Part shown: piece after piece, positions 42,139 to 51,878 of the stretch
How positions within the stretch are numbered: the stretch's first letter is position 1
How the letters are laid out: the number at the start of each line of letters is the position of its first letter
Source: Lactobacillus sp. Sy-1
GTDB lineage: Bacteria > Bacillota > Bacilli > Lactobacillales > Lactobacillaceae
Direction of reading: 5' to 3'
NCBI RefSeq assembly: GCF_019303535.1
Contig: NZ_JACCIU010000001.1
Coordinates: forward strand, 1,364,001-1,428,000
DNA length: 64,000 nucleotides
Program-made: the position numbers and the translations under genes
The notes under the pieces: generated by a model
Told to the model about the DNA's origin: nothing
Databases searched by the model: none
The model's input: only the letters and a program-made list of their open reading frames with translations

Positions 42139-43848
42139 TTACTTAATCCCCATGAATCGCTCAAAATAATCTCTTAATTTTTCATCTTCAAAATAAATTC
42201 TAACTCCGTTAATTCCCCTCGTTAATAGTACATAATAAATATTCTTGATAAAACTATTAAAACCAGTTTCATCAAAATCATCCTTCTTGAATTTTCCATT
42301 AGTATCCAAATAATTATCTTTTAAAGCAATGATCTTCCCATTATTAGTAACAGTAATATCATTAGAAATAATCACTCCAGCATAGTTTAAATCAATTCCC
42401 TGAACAGCATGAATCGAACCTATTTCATTTCTAGAGTTTTTCTTGTTTAGCCAATTCTTATTTCCTGAATTCCAACGCCATTTTGAATTGTCAGATTCAA
42501 CCCAGTCATATTGAGTCTTATCCTTCTTACTAATCCATTTTCTAGTGTAACCTGCCATCACTCTATTTTGAGTCCCCGGTTCATAGTTTTCATTGTAATC
42601 TAAATATTCGAACAATTCAGAAATGGAGTTAACCACTCCAAAGTAACAATCATAATTAGGTTGATCACCCTTTAAATATTCAGTAAAAATCCCCTTATTA
42701 AAGGGTAAACTATCAATTTGTAAAAATGTTAAAATTCCATTCATAAAGTCTTCACTAGTATATTGATTACAAGATTGATTAGAAACATTAATTCGATATT
42801 CTGTTTTAAGAGTAATCTTTTTAAAATGATGGGTTCTAGTGTACTTATCATAATCTAACTTGGGAATATCATTTGGCCTAATTTGTTGGGAAGGATCATA
42901 CATCAAAATTAAATTATTAGTTAATTCACCTAATAATTTTAATTCATTCGTATCTTTATCATAGTTCCCATTAGCATCCTTAAAAATATCCATCGTCATG
43001 TGTTGTCCCTTAGAATAATACCTTCGCAAACGATGGGATTCATCAACAATTATAAAATCATAATGCCGCTGAGAACGAATCAATGTCAAGGCACTTAATA
43101 CTTCAATGTTATTCACGTTATACGATTTAAATATTTTTTGTCCAGTATCTATCCAATTACTTTTAACGACAATCCCAATTTTGGAATCGGGAAATTTTTT
43201 ATTAATTAAAGCAGCTAAGTTAGTTAAAATAACTGTCTTTCCAGTACCAGCAAGCCCTTGAATTAAGTAATTTCCAGGATCATTAGCAATCCTATTAATG
43301 ATACTAACTTTATCTTTGGGCAAAGAGTTAAATGGTGAATACTTAAATAAGATGGATTTCTGTACATCAGTTAATGACTGATGTCGAACATATCCTCGTT
43401 CGTATAGAATTTGCCAAAACGGCTTTACAATGTTAAAAAACACGTCGTCCTTGCCTGAATATGATTCTGAAGTGTTTCCACTAGTGTTATTATCAATTAT
43501 CATATTGGCCCCATCATAGTCGGATGTAACATAAGTAATTAATTGCTTTTCAATATCATCTAGTGACTGCTGATTAATAAGTTTCCCAAAATCAATCATT
43601 ACCTCTAGGTATTTACCATCAACATACCTATGATTAGGTTCCTTTAAATGTTCAGCATGCCGAGCCTTAAAGTGTTTAGTTTGGCCAACATAAATGTTTT
43701 TATTCCCATGATAAACATAGATAATATCCCCAGTAACCAATTTAAGCTCATCGCGATTAGTAATTTTATCATGGTAGGGAATTAGCTTCCCATCACCCTT
43801 TTTTATCTTAAATTCTTTTGCTACAAAATTTCTCCTCATTTCATTCAC
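42139..43848 (-). CDS. GIY-YIG nuclease fused to DUF2075 SF1 helicase (second of tandem pair)
   Basis: The 569-residue protein has an N-terminal GIY-YIG-like module (about 40-130: DIIYVYHGNKNIYVGQTKHF with ARHAEHL, and a later acidic IEKQLITYV). The DUF2075/Schlafen-type helicase part follows, with Walker A GLAGTGKT near residue 200, Walker B IIVDESHRL near 270, and the conserved GSIHAVQGIDLNYAGVIIS near 490. DUF2075 fused to nucleases occurs in prokaryotic defence genes, so DNA or RNA cleavage driven by ATP is plausible. It lies 9 nt downstream of a paralogue and is surely co-transcribed. The start at 43848 (GTG) or 43839 (ATG) is uncertain. Confidence 0.85.
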   Translation of the reverse strand: MNEMRRNFVAKEFKIKKGDGKLIPYHDKITNRDELKLVTGDIIYVYHGNKNIYVGQTKHFKARHAEHLKEPNHRYVDGKYLEVMIDFGKLINQQSLDDIEKQLITYVTSDYDGANMIIDNNTSGNTSESYSGKDDVFFNIVKPFWQILYERGYVRHQSLTDVQKSILFKYSPFNSLPKDKVSIINRIANDPGNYLIQGLAGTGKTVILTNLAALINKKFPDSKIGIVVKSNWIDTGQKIFKSYNVNNIEVLSALTLIRSQRHYDFIIVDESHRLRRYYSKGQHMTMDIFKDANGNYDKDTNELKLLGELTNNLILMYDPSQQIRPNDIPKLDYDKYTRTHHFKKITLKTEYRINVSNQSCNQYTSEDFMNGILTFLQIDSLPFNKGIFTEYLKGDQPNYDCYFGVVNSISELFEYLDYNENYEPGTQNRVMAGYTRKWISKKDKTQYDWVESDNSKWRWNSGNKNWLNKKNSRNEIGSIHAVQGIDLNYAGVIISNDITVTNNGKIIALKDNYLDTNGKFKKDDFDETGFNSFIKNIYYVLLTRGINGVRIYFEDEKLRDYFERFMGIK

Positions 43849-43857
43849 CTAAAATAA

Positions 43858-45600
43858 TTATTTCAAAATATGCTTACCAGCAGATGCCCTTAATAACGCT
43901 GCCCTTAATTCTTCATCCACCGCATAGATGTAAAGACCATGAACCCCACGTTTCATCAAAACGTTTAATTCGTTTTGTAACAGCTCTTCAGATACATCGA
44001 CTTTTTTACCGTTAATTGAACGTCGATTTGTTGCTTTAGAATTCTTACTACTCTTTGAATCAAAAATAATTTTACCATTGCGGTATTTAACGGAGGGCCC
44101 AATAATCAATCCGGCATAGTTAAGATCAAATCCTTGAATCGTAAATGTAGAACCAATTTCATCAATCGTCTGTGGTTGTTCAACCCATGGTAGTTTAGAC
44201 ACCCTCCGTTTCTTAGATAATTGTAAATTCCAGGGTAGTGATAGATTTCCAGCTCTGACTAGCCAGTTACTCCCATCTGGTTTTTTCTTTTGTTTATAGT
44301 CCCAATCAAAAGTTGCAATCATTCTAGACAAGCCATTGTTCTCATTTTCATCCTTAGAATTATGGCTTTTAATTGCTCTATATACGCTTTTAGCATCAGC
44401 AGCAATTTCTAAGTCATAGCTACTATCTTCGGGGATTGGGTTCACTTCTCGGTTAAAAATTAAATCATCAATCCATTTGATGGTATCGTTTGATGCCTGC
44501 ATCCTAATTTGACTACTTAACTTGATTAAATTGTTATTAGCAAGAGCTTTTGTCTCTATTTTTTGAATGGTTTCGTTACTAACGTAACCAGTGGTGGTCA
44601 AAATTTGGTGTGGATCAAAAACCGCAACCACTACCTTTGCACGCTGCAATAGTTCATTTAATTGGTTATTTCCCCGGTACGCTTGAATGCTTTGCGTCCA
44701 CAATAAGTGGGCCTCATCTACTAATACCACATCTACCTTAGGGCTTCCTAACGGATGTTTATTAATAAAATTAGACGGATTATTAGCAATATCAGGATCT
44801 AATTTGTTTAACCCTAATTTCTCGGCAATTCGACGATAAACATGCTGCTGTTCCTTGTGATTTACTAACAGGTACGCCTTAGGATGATCATGGTTACTTT
44901 CTTGTTGGGTTTTATTTAAGTTATTAAAAATTTGACTTAATAAAACAGTCTTTCCAGTTCCTGCAGCCCCTTCAACTAAAATGAGGGTCCCGGAATCTTG
45001 CTTATCATTGAATTGAGTCAATCTATCATTGATTTGCTTTTCAATCCGAGTAGCCGCTAAATATTGTCCAGGCTTTAGTTTATGAAATGGAGAGGATTTA
45101 AATAGGGCTGATAGTTTAATCGTTTCTTCAGCTGGAAAGATATCCCCATCCATACGGTGAAGCTGACGCCAAATTTTGGAAAAAATTGGATTTAATTCAT
45201 TAGATGTATAGTACTCATCTTGATCATTAGTTCTTCGGTTATTTAGGCGTTTAATTTGATTCGAACTCAGTAAATACATCATCATTCTATTTTCAATATC
45301 TAAAGTTAGCGACTTATTAAAATGATTATGACCAATTACAAGTAAATTAGTATTATCCTGATTCAGTTCAATAAAATCATCCCGTTGTTCAACCAAATGC
45401 TGGTTCGTTCTTCTATCAATATCATTAGTTTCTCCAACGTACGCATGGTAGCCAGAATTTACCTTGTCAATAATGATGTAGACCGTAGGAAACCTAAAAA
45501 TAACCCGGTAAGCGTCTGGATCATTAATAAGTTCCTGATTTAATTCGGATAGTCCATTTTTATTATACCTAACCCGTTTAATAATTGGATAGTCACTCAT
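43858..45600 (-). CDS. GIY-YIG nuclease fused to DUF2075 SF1 helicase (first of tandem pair)
   Basis: The 580-residue protein has the same architecture as its neighbour: GIY-YIG module (about 35-140: TVYIIIDKVNSGYHAYVGET, then RRTNQHL and a glutamate in LDIENRMMMYL), Walker A GAAGTGKT near residue 220, Walker B VVLVDEAHLLW near 300, and GSTFTIQGFDLNYAGLIIG near 490. The two proteins are clearly paralogous but well diverged, which suggests a functional heteromer rather than a recent duplication. The GIY-YIG tyrosines are partly retained (VYI and YVG). No methyltransferase or restriction partner is nearby. Confidence 0.85.
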   Translation of the reverse strand: MSDYPIIKRVRYNKNGLSELNQELINDPDAYRVIFRFPTVYIIIDKVNSGYHAYVGETNDIDRRTNQHLVEQRDDFIELNQDNTNLLVIGHNHFNKSLTLDIENRMMMYLLSSNQIKRLNNRRTNDQDEYYTSNELNPIFSKIWRQLHRMDGDIFPAEETIKLSALFKSSPFHKLKPGQYLAATRIEKQINDRLTQFNDKQDSGTLILVEGAAGTGKTVLLSQIFNNLNKTQQESNHDHPKAYLLVNHKEQQHVYRRIAEKLGLNKLDPDIANNPSNFINKHPLGSPKVDVVLVDEAHLLWTQSIQAYRGNNQLNELLQRAKVVVAVFDPHQILTTTGYVSNETIQKIETKALANNNLIKLSSQIRMQASNDTIKWIDDLIFNREVNPIPEDSSYDLEIAADAKSVYRAIKSHNSKDENENNGLSRMIATFDWDYKQKKKPDGSNWLVRAGNLSLPWNLQLSKKRRVSKLPWVEQPQTIDEIGSTFTIQGFDLNYAGLIIGPSVKYRNGKIIFDSKSSKNSKATNRRSINGKKVDVSEELLQNELNVLMKRGVHGLYIYAVDEELRAALLRASAGKHILK

Positions 45601-45784
45601 TTAATCTCCTCCACATAAAGTATAATCGGTAGCCAAGCTAATCCTTAGTTTGAATATATGCTTATCATTATATGTAAAATTATTAATATATTTATTTTAT
45701 CATTGTTTAACAAATGGTGGTTGACATTTTCATAATCAGATTCTACATTTAAAATGTATTTAAATTATTTCAGGAGGAATCAAT

Positions 45785-46339
45785 ATGAAATTCAGAAACC
45801 TTACTTTATCAATTGCTACTCTATTATTAATGGCTAGCACCCTATCGTTATTAACCACCACTAAGGCTAATGCTGCAACTTGGAAGACTGGTGTTCCACC
45901 GGTAATTAGCAAATCTACGTCCTGGCGGAGTGACTTTATAAAGGCCCCTGCCAAGTATCGGACCAACAAATATTACTACACGCGAGTATTCACTCCGTTG
46001 TCCAAAACAGCTGGTTTTAACCCTGTTACTGCTATCTACACCAAGAGTAAAAAATTTGTTGGTAATGGTGGAAATGCTGGTGTTGATGCTTCAATTTACC
46101 CACACTATCAATCAATAGGTCATGGTTATTACAAAGTTACCGCTGGTGGAGAGAGCCATAATAATAAGAAGAGCCTATCCTACGAATTACACAGTACTCT
46201 TAATCATGATGATGGTGAAACTGTTTTAATCAAAGTTCATAATAGCAAGCAAATTTCAATATGGTCATATGAAAATAAAACGACTGGTAAGCAGGACTAC
46301 CGGGGATTATTCAGACCATACAATGGTAATATTAACTAA
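45785..46339 (+). CDS. Secreted protein, unknown family
   Basis: The 184-residue protein has a signal peptide with cleavage after ANA (about residue 31). The basic mature part is rich in Tyr, Ser, Thr and Asn (WKTGVPPVISKSTSWRSDF, YYTRVFTPLSKTAGF). AGGAGG supports the ATG. A TTGACA element lies at 45721. It resembles other small exported proteins of lactobacilli, but the function is unknown. Confidence 0.82.
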   Translation: MKFRNLTLSIATLLLMASTLSLLTTTKANAATWKTGVPPVISKSTSWRSDFIKAPAKYRTNKYYYTRVFTPLSKTAGFNPVTAIYTKSKKFVGNGGNAGVDASIYPHYQSIGHGYYKVTAGGESHNNKKSLSYELHSTLNHDDGETVLIKVHNSKQISIWSYENKTTGKQDYRGLFRPYNGNIN

Positions 46340-46496
46340 TCTGAATCATTGTTTTCACAATTAATTAGCAGTTTTTGCTTCCAATTCAGACTTTCCGTTC
46401 ATTTATACTGTATATTATTTCATTGACAACCCTACCACATCAGGAATACACTTATTTAAATTCATAAAAATTCATCATAAATTGGAAGTGTTGGTA

Positions 46497-47303
46497 ATGG
46501 TAACAAGTTCTAAATGGGATATTTTTAAGTCTGGTTGGCAGTTAGCTAGTCATCCAAATCAGTTAGTTTCGGCAATTAAAAACATGCGTAAACCACTGTT
46601 AATTGAATTAGTAGTGCTGCTCATCCTGCAAGTTTGTTCATGGTTTTTGATTTTCAATAATCACCGGATTTCAATTGCCCCAGACCTCACCATCATTGGA
46701 ATCGTCAGTTTATTTTCGGGGGTCACCAACATCATGAGCGTGGTGTTGGATTCAGACGGGAACATGACGAACTTCTTTTGGGGAATGTTAAACAACATCA
46801 CCTACGTTTACGTTTCATTCAACGCTCACTTGTATGGTGAAGTCTATCTCTATACATACTTCTTTATCTCCCAGTTCATTGGCATTTATTCCTGGAATAA
46901 ACGAAATATTGAACATCCGATTGGTGATAAAAACGAAGTCCAAGTCAAGGAACTTTCGGCTCGGGGCTGGGTGTTACTAACGATTGCGGTACTAATTAGT
47001 TGGGTCATCCTAGCAATGTTTTTACAACGGGTCCCTCTAATCACGCCGACTTTGGATCCGCATCCATGGATTGATGCCCTCAGCACGGTTGTTCAAGTCA
47101 TCGCCCAAATCCTGTTAATTTGCCGGTTCAGTAGTAGCCAGTTCATCCTTTGGATTATCGGTAACACCCTTGAGATTATTTTATGGACGGTTAGTTTCAA
47201 CCCCATCATGATTATGCTATTTATTGCCTGCAACGTGAACTCATTCTTTGGTTGGTATGTATGGAACCAAAAGCTAAAGCAACAAACAGAAATTGAATCA
47301 TAA
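46497..47303 (+). CDS. pnuC: Nicotinamide riboside/nicotinamide mononucleotide transporter
   Basis: The 268-residue protein has seven to eight hydrophobic segments and PnuC landmarks: FSGVTNIMSVVLDSDGNMTN, FWGMLNNITYVYVSF, the loop FISQFIGIYSWNKRN, and the C-terminal FGWYVWNQK (the W..W pattern). It imports an NAD precursor by facilitated diffusion. I chose the ATG at 46497 (GGAAG upstream) over the TTG at 46482. No NAD riboswitch was recognised upstream. Confidence 0.9.
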   Translation: MVTSSKWDIFKSGWQLASHPNQLVSAIKNMRKPLLIELVVLLILQVCSWFLIFNNHRISIAPDLTIIGIVSLFSGVTNIMSVVLDSDGNMTNFFWGMLNNITYVYVSFNAHLYGEVYLYTYFFISQFIGIYSWNKRNIEHPIGDKNEVQVKELSARGWVLLTIAVLISWVILAMFLQRVPLITPTLDPHPWIDALSTVVQVIAQILLICRFSSSQFILWIIGNTLEIILWTVSFNPIMIMLFIACNVNSFFGWYVWNQKLKQQTEIES

Positions 47304-47305
47304 CT

Positions 47306-47337
47306 AAAAAGGGATTCCGCGATGGAATCCTTTTTTT
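47306..47337. terminator. Bidirectional terminator
   Basis: AAAAAGGGATTCC pairs with GGAATCCTTTTT, between convergent pnuC and the phosphoesterase gene. Confidence 0.9.
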
Positions 47338-48202
47338 AAGCCTTCGAAAACATTTTCCGATCTACAAAGTTGGTATTGGCAATCTTCATGTGCCCATTCA
47401 CATTATCAGAAAAACGATTATCACTAACTAATGACACGCTGCTAACCCCTACATTATCATGATCGATATTAATAATGTTATAACTAGTAGAATCCTTGTA
47501 TAGATGATCATGGTCATTTCGACAGTCAATGTGGTAAGCCGTAGAATCGCAAACTACGTTTAAAACGCCATCCCTAACGAATGAAGCTGGAAAATGAACG
47601 TGTCCGCTAAATATCCCTAAAATTCGGTGACCGCGAATTACATCATAGAGCTCCTCACTATTTTGCAGGATACTAAAGTTCATGTTGTCCAACACCACCC
47701 CCGCAGATGGATGGTGCATAAACATCAATGCCGGTTTGTCAGAAGCAGCGAGTTCTTTTTTCACCCAGTCCAATTGCTGCCGGTCTAAGTAGCCCTGTGG
47801 TAAATCCTTAAACGTTGTATCTAAGCAGTAGATATCGTAATCTGCCAAGCCCACTTTATAGTAATAATGGTTTTGGGCCGGTTCATTCAAATAGCCAGTA
47901 AAAAATGCATCCGTGCGGTCATGATTTCCTAATGTAACAAAGATGGGCACCCCAATCCGATCCCGTTGCTTATTTAAATACTTCCGTAAACGCTTGTAAT
48001 CTAGTTTATTTCCTTCATGAATTAAATCACCTGTTATGACAATCAGTGATGCATTATAGTCTAGGCGGTGCTTATAAATATCATCAAATACTAACTGTAA
48101 TTTATCATTCGGACTAAATTGTTGGAGCATTTCCTTCACACCATTGCTATTATGGAGGTGCGAATCGCTAATTTGAATTATTTTATATGGCAATTTATCC
48201 AC
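47336..48202 (-). CDS. Metallophosphoesterase (CpdA/class III phosphodiesterase-like)
   Basis: The 288-residue calcineurin-like enzyme shows all metal motifs in order: ISDSHLH (near residue 11), VITGDLIHEG, TLGNHDRTD, MFMHHPSAG and FSGHVHFP. This is the class III cyclic-nucleotide phosphodiesterase/GpdQ arrangement; the physiological substrate is unknown. There is no signal peptide. It appears intact, in contrast to the phosphoesterase remnant at 19.4-19.9 kb. Confidence 0.9.
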   Translation of the reverse strand: MDKLPYKIIQISDSHLHNSNGVKEMLQQFSPNDKLQLVFDDIYKHRLDYNASLIVITGDLIHEGNKLDYKRLRKYLNKQRDRIGVPIFVTLGNHDRTDAFFTGYLNEPAQNHYYYKVGLADYDIYCLDTTFKDLPQGYLDRQQLDWVKKELAASDKPALMFMHHPSAGVVLDNMNFSILQNSEELYDVIRGHRILGIFSGHVHFPASFVRDGVLNVVCDSTAYHIDCRNDHDHLYKDSTSYNIINIDHDNVGVSSVSLVSDNRFSDNVNGHMKIANTNFVDRKMFSKA

Positions 48203-48299
48203 GCTTCCTTCTTTTAGTAGAAAAGTTTATCACACTAAAAGATTATCATTCTTACTTATAAATAAAGTAAAATGAATGTATTTTTTTGGTAATAACTAA

Positions 48300-48335
48300 A
48301 AATGATGGTTATCCACATGTGGATAACCATCATTT
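48300..48335 (-). terminator. Long perfect palindrome, probable terminator
   Basis: The 36-nt palindrome AAATGATGGTTATCCACA/TGTGGATAACCATCATTT has 18-bp arms and no spacer, followed on the minus strand by TTTAG. It lies 4 nt after the stop at 48340. Confidence 0.8.
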
Positions 48336-48339
48336 CAAA

Positions 48340-49518
48340 TTATTGTTTATGCCCCGTTAGCACATCCTTCAAATGAATAATTTCATTTGGCAGGAACTGA
48401 GTCAACGTAGCGCTTTGCTTCGGATACAAAGTTAGCACTAAATCGCCATTTAAAATTTGCCCTAGGTAAACATCTTTAATGTCATGATGTTGTTGCTTTA
48501 ACAGGTTCATTAACCATTCCTGACTCTTATTGATGTGTTCCAAGACATCGTCATTAACGTTCCCATCAGTGATCACTGGTAGATTAGTGGTCGTATCATG
48601 GTAGTTATTAATGTTTAACTCACCGTTTTGTTCCAAGGTGACCTTACTAACCTGCTGGAGGTCAGTAACCCCGGAATTATTGAGCTTAAATACCAAATCA
48701 CTAGCTGAAACGCCACTCCGCAATGCGGTCGCAACGTCAATCCGGCCCTTGTTGATCAAGACCTTCGGACTTCCGTTCATCAGGTTCTTGAAGAAATCAC
48801 TCGAATTAATCAAAACCTTACTGCTAAAGATAATCATCGTCCAAATCAGCACAATAACGATGAACTCTAGAATTGAAATACTGAGGTTAAAGACGGTCCC
48901 ACCGACAATTCCCCCTAATACATAGTTTTGGAGTTCATCGACAGCATTTGAAGGGTCCAGATTGCCCTTTCCAGACAGGTTAATTTGAAATACCAACATT
49001 AAGAAACCAATCAGAAGCTTTCCAGCAATATTAATATACTGGCTTCCGCTAATGCTGAGGTTCAATCCGCCCCGCTGGACATACTCAATTTTATTCGCAA
49101 ATGGATGTACCTTCTTCGTTGAATAAACGTCCGTAGTTGAATTAATATCCACTTCGTAGTACTTATCATGCACCTTTAAGACTAGCTGCTTACTAATCGT
49201 TGGCGAACTAGAATAAATCTCAGAGAGCGGAACATCTTTTTCCTTACTAATTTTTTGCATGATTCGTGCAATTTGGGTTGCATCACTTTGTGTAGATGCC
49301 TGATTTTGTAGTTTACCAATCTCTAGGCAGATCACGGCTGCCGCAAAGGCAAACATCACAATTAAAATGTTGCGAAATTTAAGGTTAGTGCGATCCTTAG
49401 AATATTTAATTCCAATTATAATAATAATGGCACTAATTAATAATCCAACTCCAATGAATAAGTAATCCAATAGGTGTGAATTTTGGGTTAAGTATTGATA
49501 CGAATAAAATTTGATAAT
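48340..49518 (-). CDS. DUF3290-DUF421 fusion membrane protein, probable non-ATG start
   Basis: The protein joins a DUF3290 domain (two N-terminal membrane helices, then an extracytoplasmic-type domain to about residue 160) to a DUF421 domain (membrane segments about 165-240 and a soluble C-terminal part, including SGVSASDLVFKLNNSGVTDLQ). In many lactobacilli these are two adjacent genes. The first conventional start (TTG at 49470) cuts off the DUF3290 start. An ATT at 49518, followed by IKFYSYQYLTQNSHL, gives the family-like N-terminus of 392 residues in all. The function of both domains is unknown. Confidence 0.78.
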   Translation of the reverse strand: MIKFYSYQYLTQNSHLLDYLFIGVGLLISAIIIIIGIKYSKDRTNLKFRNILIVMFAFAAAVICLEIGKLQNQASTQSDATQIARIMQKISKEKDVPLSEIYSSSPTISKQLVLKVHDKYYEVDINSTTDVYSTKKVHPFANKIEYVQRGGLNLSISGSQYINIAGKLLIGFLMLVFQINLSGKGNLDPSNAVDELQNYVLGGIVGGTVFNLSISILEFIVIVLIWTMIIFSSKVLINSSDFFKNLMNGSPKVLINKGRIDVATALRSGVSASDLVFKLNNSGVTDLQQVSKVTLEQNGELNINNYHDTTTNLPVITDGNVNDDVLEHINKSQEWLMNLLKQQHHDIKDVYLGQILNGDLVLTLYPKQSATLTQFLPNEIIHLKDVLTGHKQ

Positions 49519-49604
49519 TAATCACTTCTTAAATTAAATTTTAATTTTATTATAATCCAAAAGTGAAATGAATTGATACTAAATAACCCCAATTGGAAAT
49601 ATTT

Positions 49605-50075
49605 TTAGGCCTTAAAACTATTTTCATTCAATGAAATCATTTCTAACAATCCTTGAGCTGCATCGTACCCCTTATTCCCAGCCTTAGTTCCAGATCTTTC
49701 AACTGCTTGTTCAATGTTTTCAGTGGTTAAGACTCCAAACATCACTGGAATTGGTGAGTTTAACTCAATTTGAGCAACGCCCTTGGCCACTTCACCGCTT
49801 ACCAATTCGTAGTGGCTGGTTGCCCCCCTAATAACCGCCCCGAGCGTAATTATTCCGTCGTATTGACCTAAGCTGACCACCTTTTTGGTTGCAAATGGAA
49901 TTTCAAATGCTCCTGGAACCCAGTAAACATAAATATCTTGGTCGGCAACGCCATGTCGTAATAGGTTATCGCGGGCCCCACCCAATAGATTCGAAGTAAT
50001 CGCGTCATTAAACCGAGCGATTACAATTGCGACCTTCTTGTTTTTACCTTCAAATTGTCCTTCATGAATATTCAT
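49605..50075 (-). CDS. ribH: 6,7-dimethyl-8-ribityllumazine synthase
   Basis: RibH condenses the RibBA product 3,4-dihydroxybutanone phosphate with the pyrimidine intermediate to form lumazine. The 156-residue protein has the family patterns [28 protein letters not shown] and [14 protein letters not shown], with the catalytic histidine. It is the last gene of ribD-ribE-ribBA-ribH, 13 nt after ribBA. Confidence 0.97.
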   Translation of the reverse strand: MNIHEGQFEGKNKKVAIVIARFNDAITSNLLGGARDNLLRHGVADQDIYVYWVPGAFEIPFATKKVVSLGQYDGIITLGAVIRGATSHYELVSGEVAKGVAQIELNSPIPVMFGVLTTENIEQAVERSGTKAGNKGYDAAQGLLEMISLNENSFKA

Positions 50076-50088
50076 TGTTTAATCTCCT

Positions 50089-51270
50089 TTATAGTGCGTG
50101 GTTAAAGCGTTCCCGCTTTGTTTTTAAGTAGTTTTTATTTTCTGGATAGACGTTAACGATTAGCGGGAGTCGTTCCACAATTTGAATCCCGTCGGCTTCC
50201 AATTGGGAGTCCTTTTCTGGATTATTGGTTAATAACTTAACTTGGTCCCATCCAAAGAATTTTAAGATTTTTGCCGCAACGTCGTAATTCCGTTCGTCCG
50301 CCTCAAATCCAAGTTCGAGGTTCGCATCCACCGTATCCAGGCCGGCTTCTTGTAATTGGTAAGCCATTAACTTATTGGCTAACCCAATTCCACGCCCTTC
50401 CTGCCGCAGATAAATCACCGCACCGTAACCGTAGTCAGCAATTTCCTTCATCGCTTGATCTAACTGTTCCCCACAATCACACCGGTGTGAACCCAAGACA
50501 TCTCCAGTTAAACATTCAGAATGAACCCGGATCAACGGAACCTTATCGCTAGGTTGACTTAAATCACCGTAAGTTAATGCGAGGTGGTCCTTGCCATCAT
50601 ACTTATTGAATAGGCTTAGCTTAAAATCGCCATACTGATTGGGTAAATTAACCGTCACGGTTGGTTCAACTACGTCTTGGTGCAGGTAGCTAATTAAGTC
50701 AGCAATCGTAATTGCGGTTAACCCCCATTCAGTTGCCTTCTGGAACAACCGGTGTTTTCTAGCCATGTGTCCATCATCATCAACAATTTCACAGATGTAT
50801 GCAGCGTCGGTTCCTGCTAGTTGCGCTAACTCAATCGATGCTTCAGTATGGCCCTGTCGTTCCGCTAAACCGTTTTGCCGGGCCCGAAGCGGAAAAACGT
50901 GTCCGGGCTTGTAAAAATCATTCGGCTGGGCGGTGTCACTACCAATTGCTTGGATTGTAATGCTTCGATCATAGGCAGAAATGCCGGTCGTGGTTTGTTT
51001 ATGGTCAACCCCGGTTAAGAAGGCGGTGCCAAAAGCATCTTCACTGCCATCAGCAGCCATTGGTTTAAAGTTTAAACGGTCAGCCTTATCACCAGTAACT
51101 GGCACACAAATCAATCCCCGTGCGTTTTTAATCACGAAGTTGATGTTTTCAGGAGTGGCATCTTTAGCCAGTCCGACCAAATCCCCCTCAGCCTCACGGT
51201 CATCATCATCAATCAGCACAATTAACTTACCGTTCTTGAGGTCCTCAATTGCTTGTTTTACATTTGTCAT
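50089..51270 (-). CDS. ribBA: Bifunctional 3,4-dihydroxy-2-butanone-4-phosphate synthase / GTP cyclohydrolase II
   Basis: The ~393-residue protein fuses RibB (about 1-200: VLIDDDDREAEGDLVGLA, and GHTEASIELAQLAG) to RibA (about 205-393: VHSECLTGDVLGSHRCDCGE with three zinc cysteines, and YLRQEGRGIGLANK). It supplies both precursors of riboflavin. I chose the ATG at 51270; a TTG at 51282 is an alternative with poorer spacing. It is the third gene of the rib operon. Confidence 0.96.
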   Translation of the reverse strand: MTNVKQAIEDLKNGKLIVLIDDDDREAEGDLVGLAKDATPENINFVIKNARGLICVPVTGDKADRLNFKPMAADGSEDAFGTAFLTGVDHKQTTTGISAYDRSITIQAIGSDTAQPNDFYKPGHVFPLRARQNGLAERQGHTEASIELAQLAGTDAAYICEIVDDDGHMARKHRLFQKATEWGLTAITIADLISYLHQDVVEPTVTVNLPNQYGDFKLSLFNKYDGKDHLALTYGDLSQPSDKVPLIRVHSECLTGDVLGSHRCDCGEQLDQAMKEIADYGYGAVIYLRQEGRGIGLANKLMAYQLQEAGLDTVDANLELGFEADERNYDVAAKILKFFGWDQVKLLTNNPEKDSQLEADGIQIVERLPLIVNVYPENKNYLKTKRERFNHAL

Positions 51271-51287
51271 TATTACAACCAACCCTT

Positions 51288-51878
51288 CTATCCCATGATT
51301 CGGTTAACATACTTACTTAAAATATCAGTTTCCAGATTTACAAATTCACCATTTAACACCGTTGCAAGATTGGTATTATCAGCCGTATGTGGAATTAGTG
51401 ATACCGTAAAAGTGGCCGGAGTGCACTTTTGAATCGTCAGGCTAATGCCGTTAATAGCAATCGAACCCTGTGCAACGATTCCGTATGCTAATTCAGCTGG
51501 AAACGTAAATTGGTAAAGAATTGCATTTCCCAGCGGCATTCTTTTTAAGAGGCGCCCCACTCCATCGACATGCCCAGATACAATGTGGCCCTCAAAGCGT
51601 TCGCTCACTAGCAACGCCCGTTCTAAATTGACGACTTTCCCGATTCGCCAATTATTCATCGTTGTTTTATTAAAGGTTGCGGGCATTACATCTAAGTCAA
51701 ACTGGTCTGCTACCACATTGGTTGCGGTTAGACAAATGCCATCCACCGCCAGGCTGTCGCCAATTCGGTACCCATCTAATATTTGTGAATCATTAACTCT
51801 AATCGTTAATTTAACGCTATCGCCAGTTCGGTTAAACCTTTGTACCGTCCCAGTTCCATGAATTAATCCAGTAAACAT
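51288..51878 (-). CDS. ribE: Riboflavin synthase, alpha subunit
   Basis: The 196-residue enzyme dismutates two lumazines into riboflavin. It has two lumazine-binding barrels starting MFTGLIHGTGTVQ and FEGHIVSGHVDGVG, with the SLAVDGICLT and SIAINGISLT repeats. It overlaps ribD by one base (TAATG). Confidence 0.96.
   Translation of the reverse strand: MFTGLIHGTGTVQRFNRTGDSVKLTIRVNDSQILDGYRIGDSLAVDGICLTATNVVADQFDLDVMPATFNKTTMNNWRIGKVVNLERALLVSERFEGHIVSGHVDGVGRLLKRMPLGNAILYQFTFPAELAYGIVAQGSIAINGISLTIQKCTPATFTVSLIPHTADNTNLATVLNGEFVNLETDILSKYVNRIMG

Noticed and set aside
46340-46496. NAD-type riboswitch or NiaR site before pnuC
   Set aside because: No recognisable aptamer or convincing palindrome could be found in the 157-nt gap.
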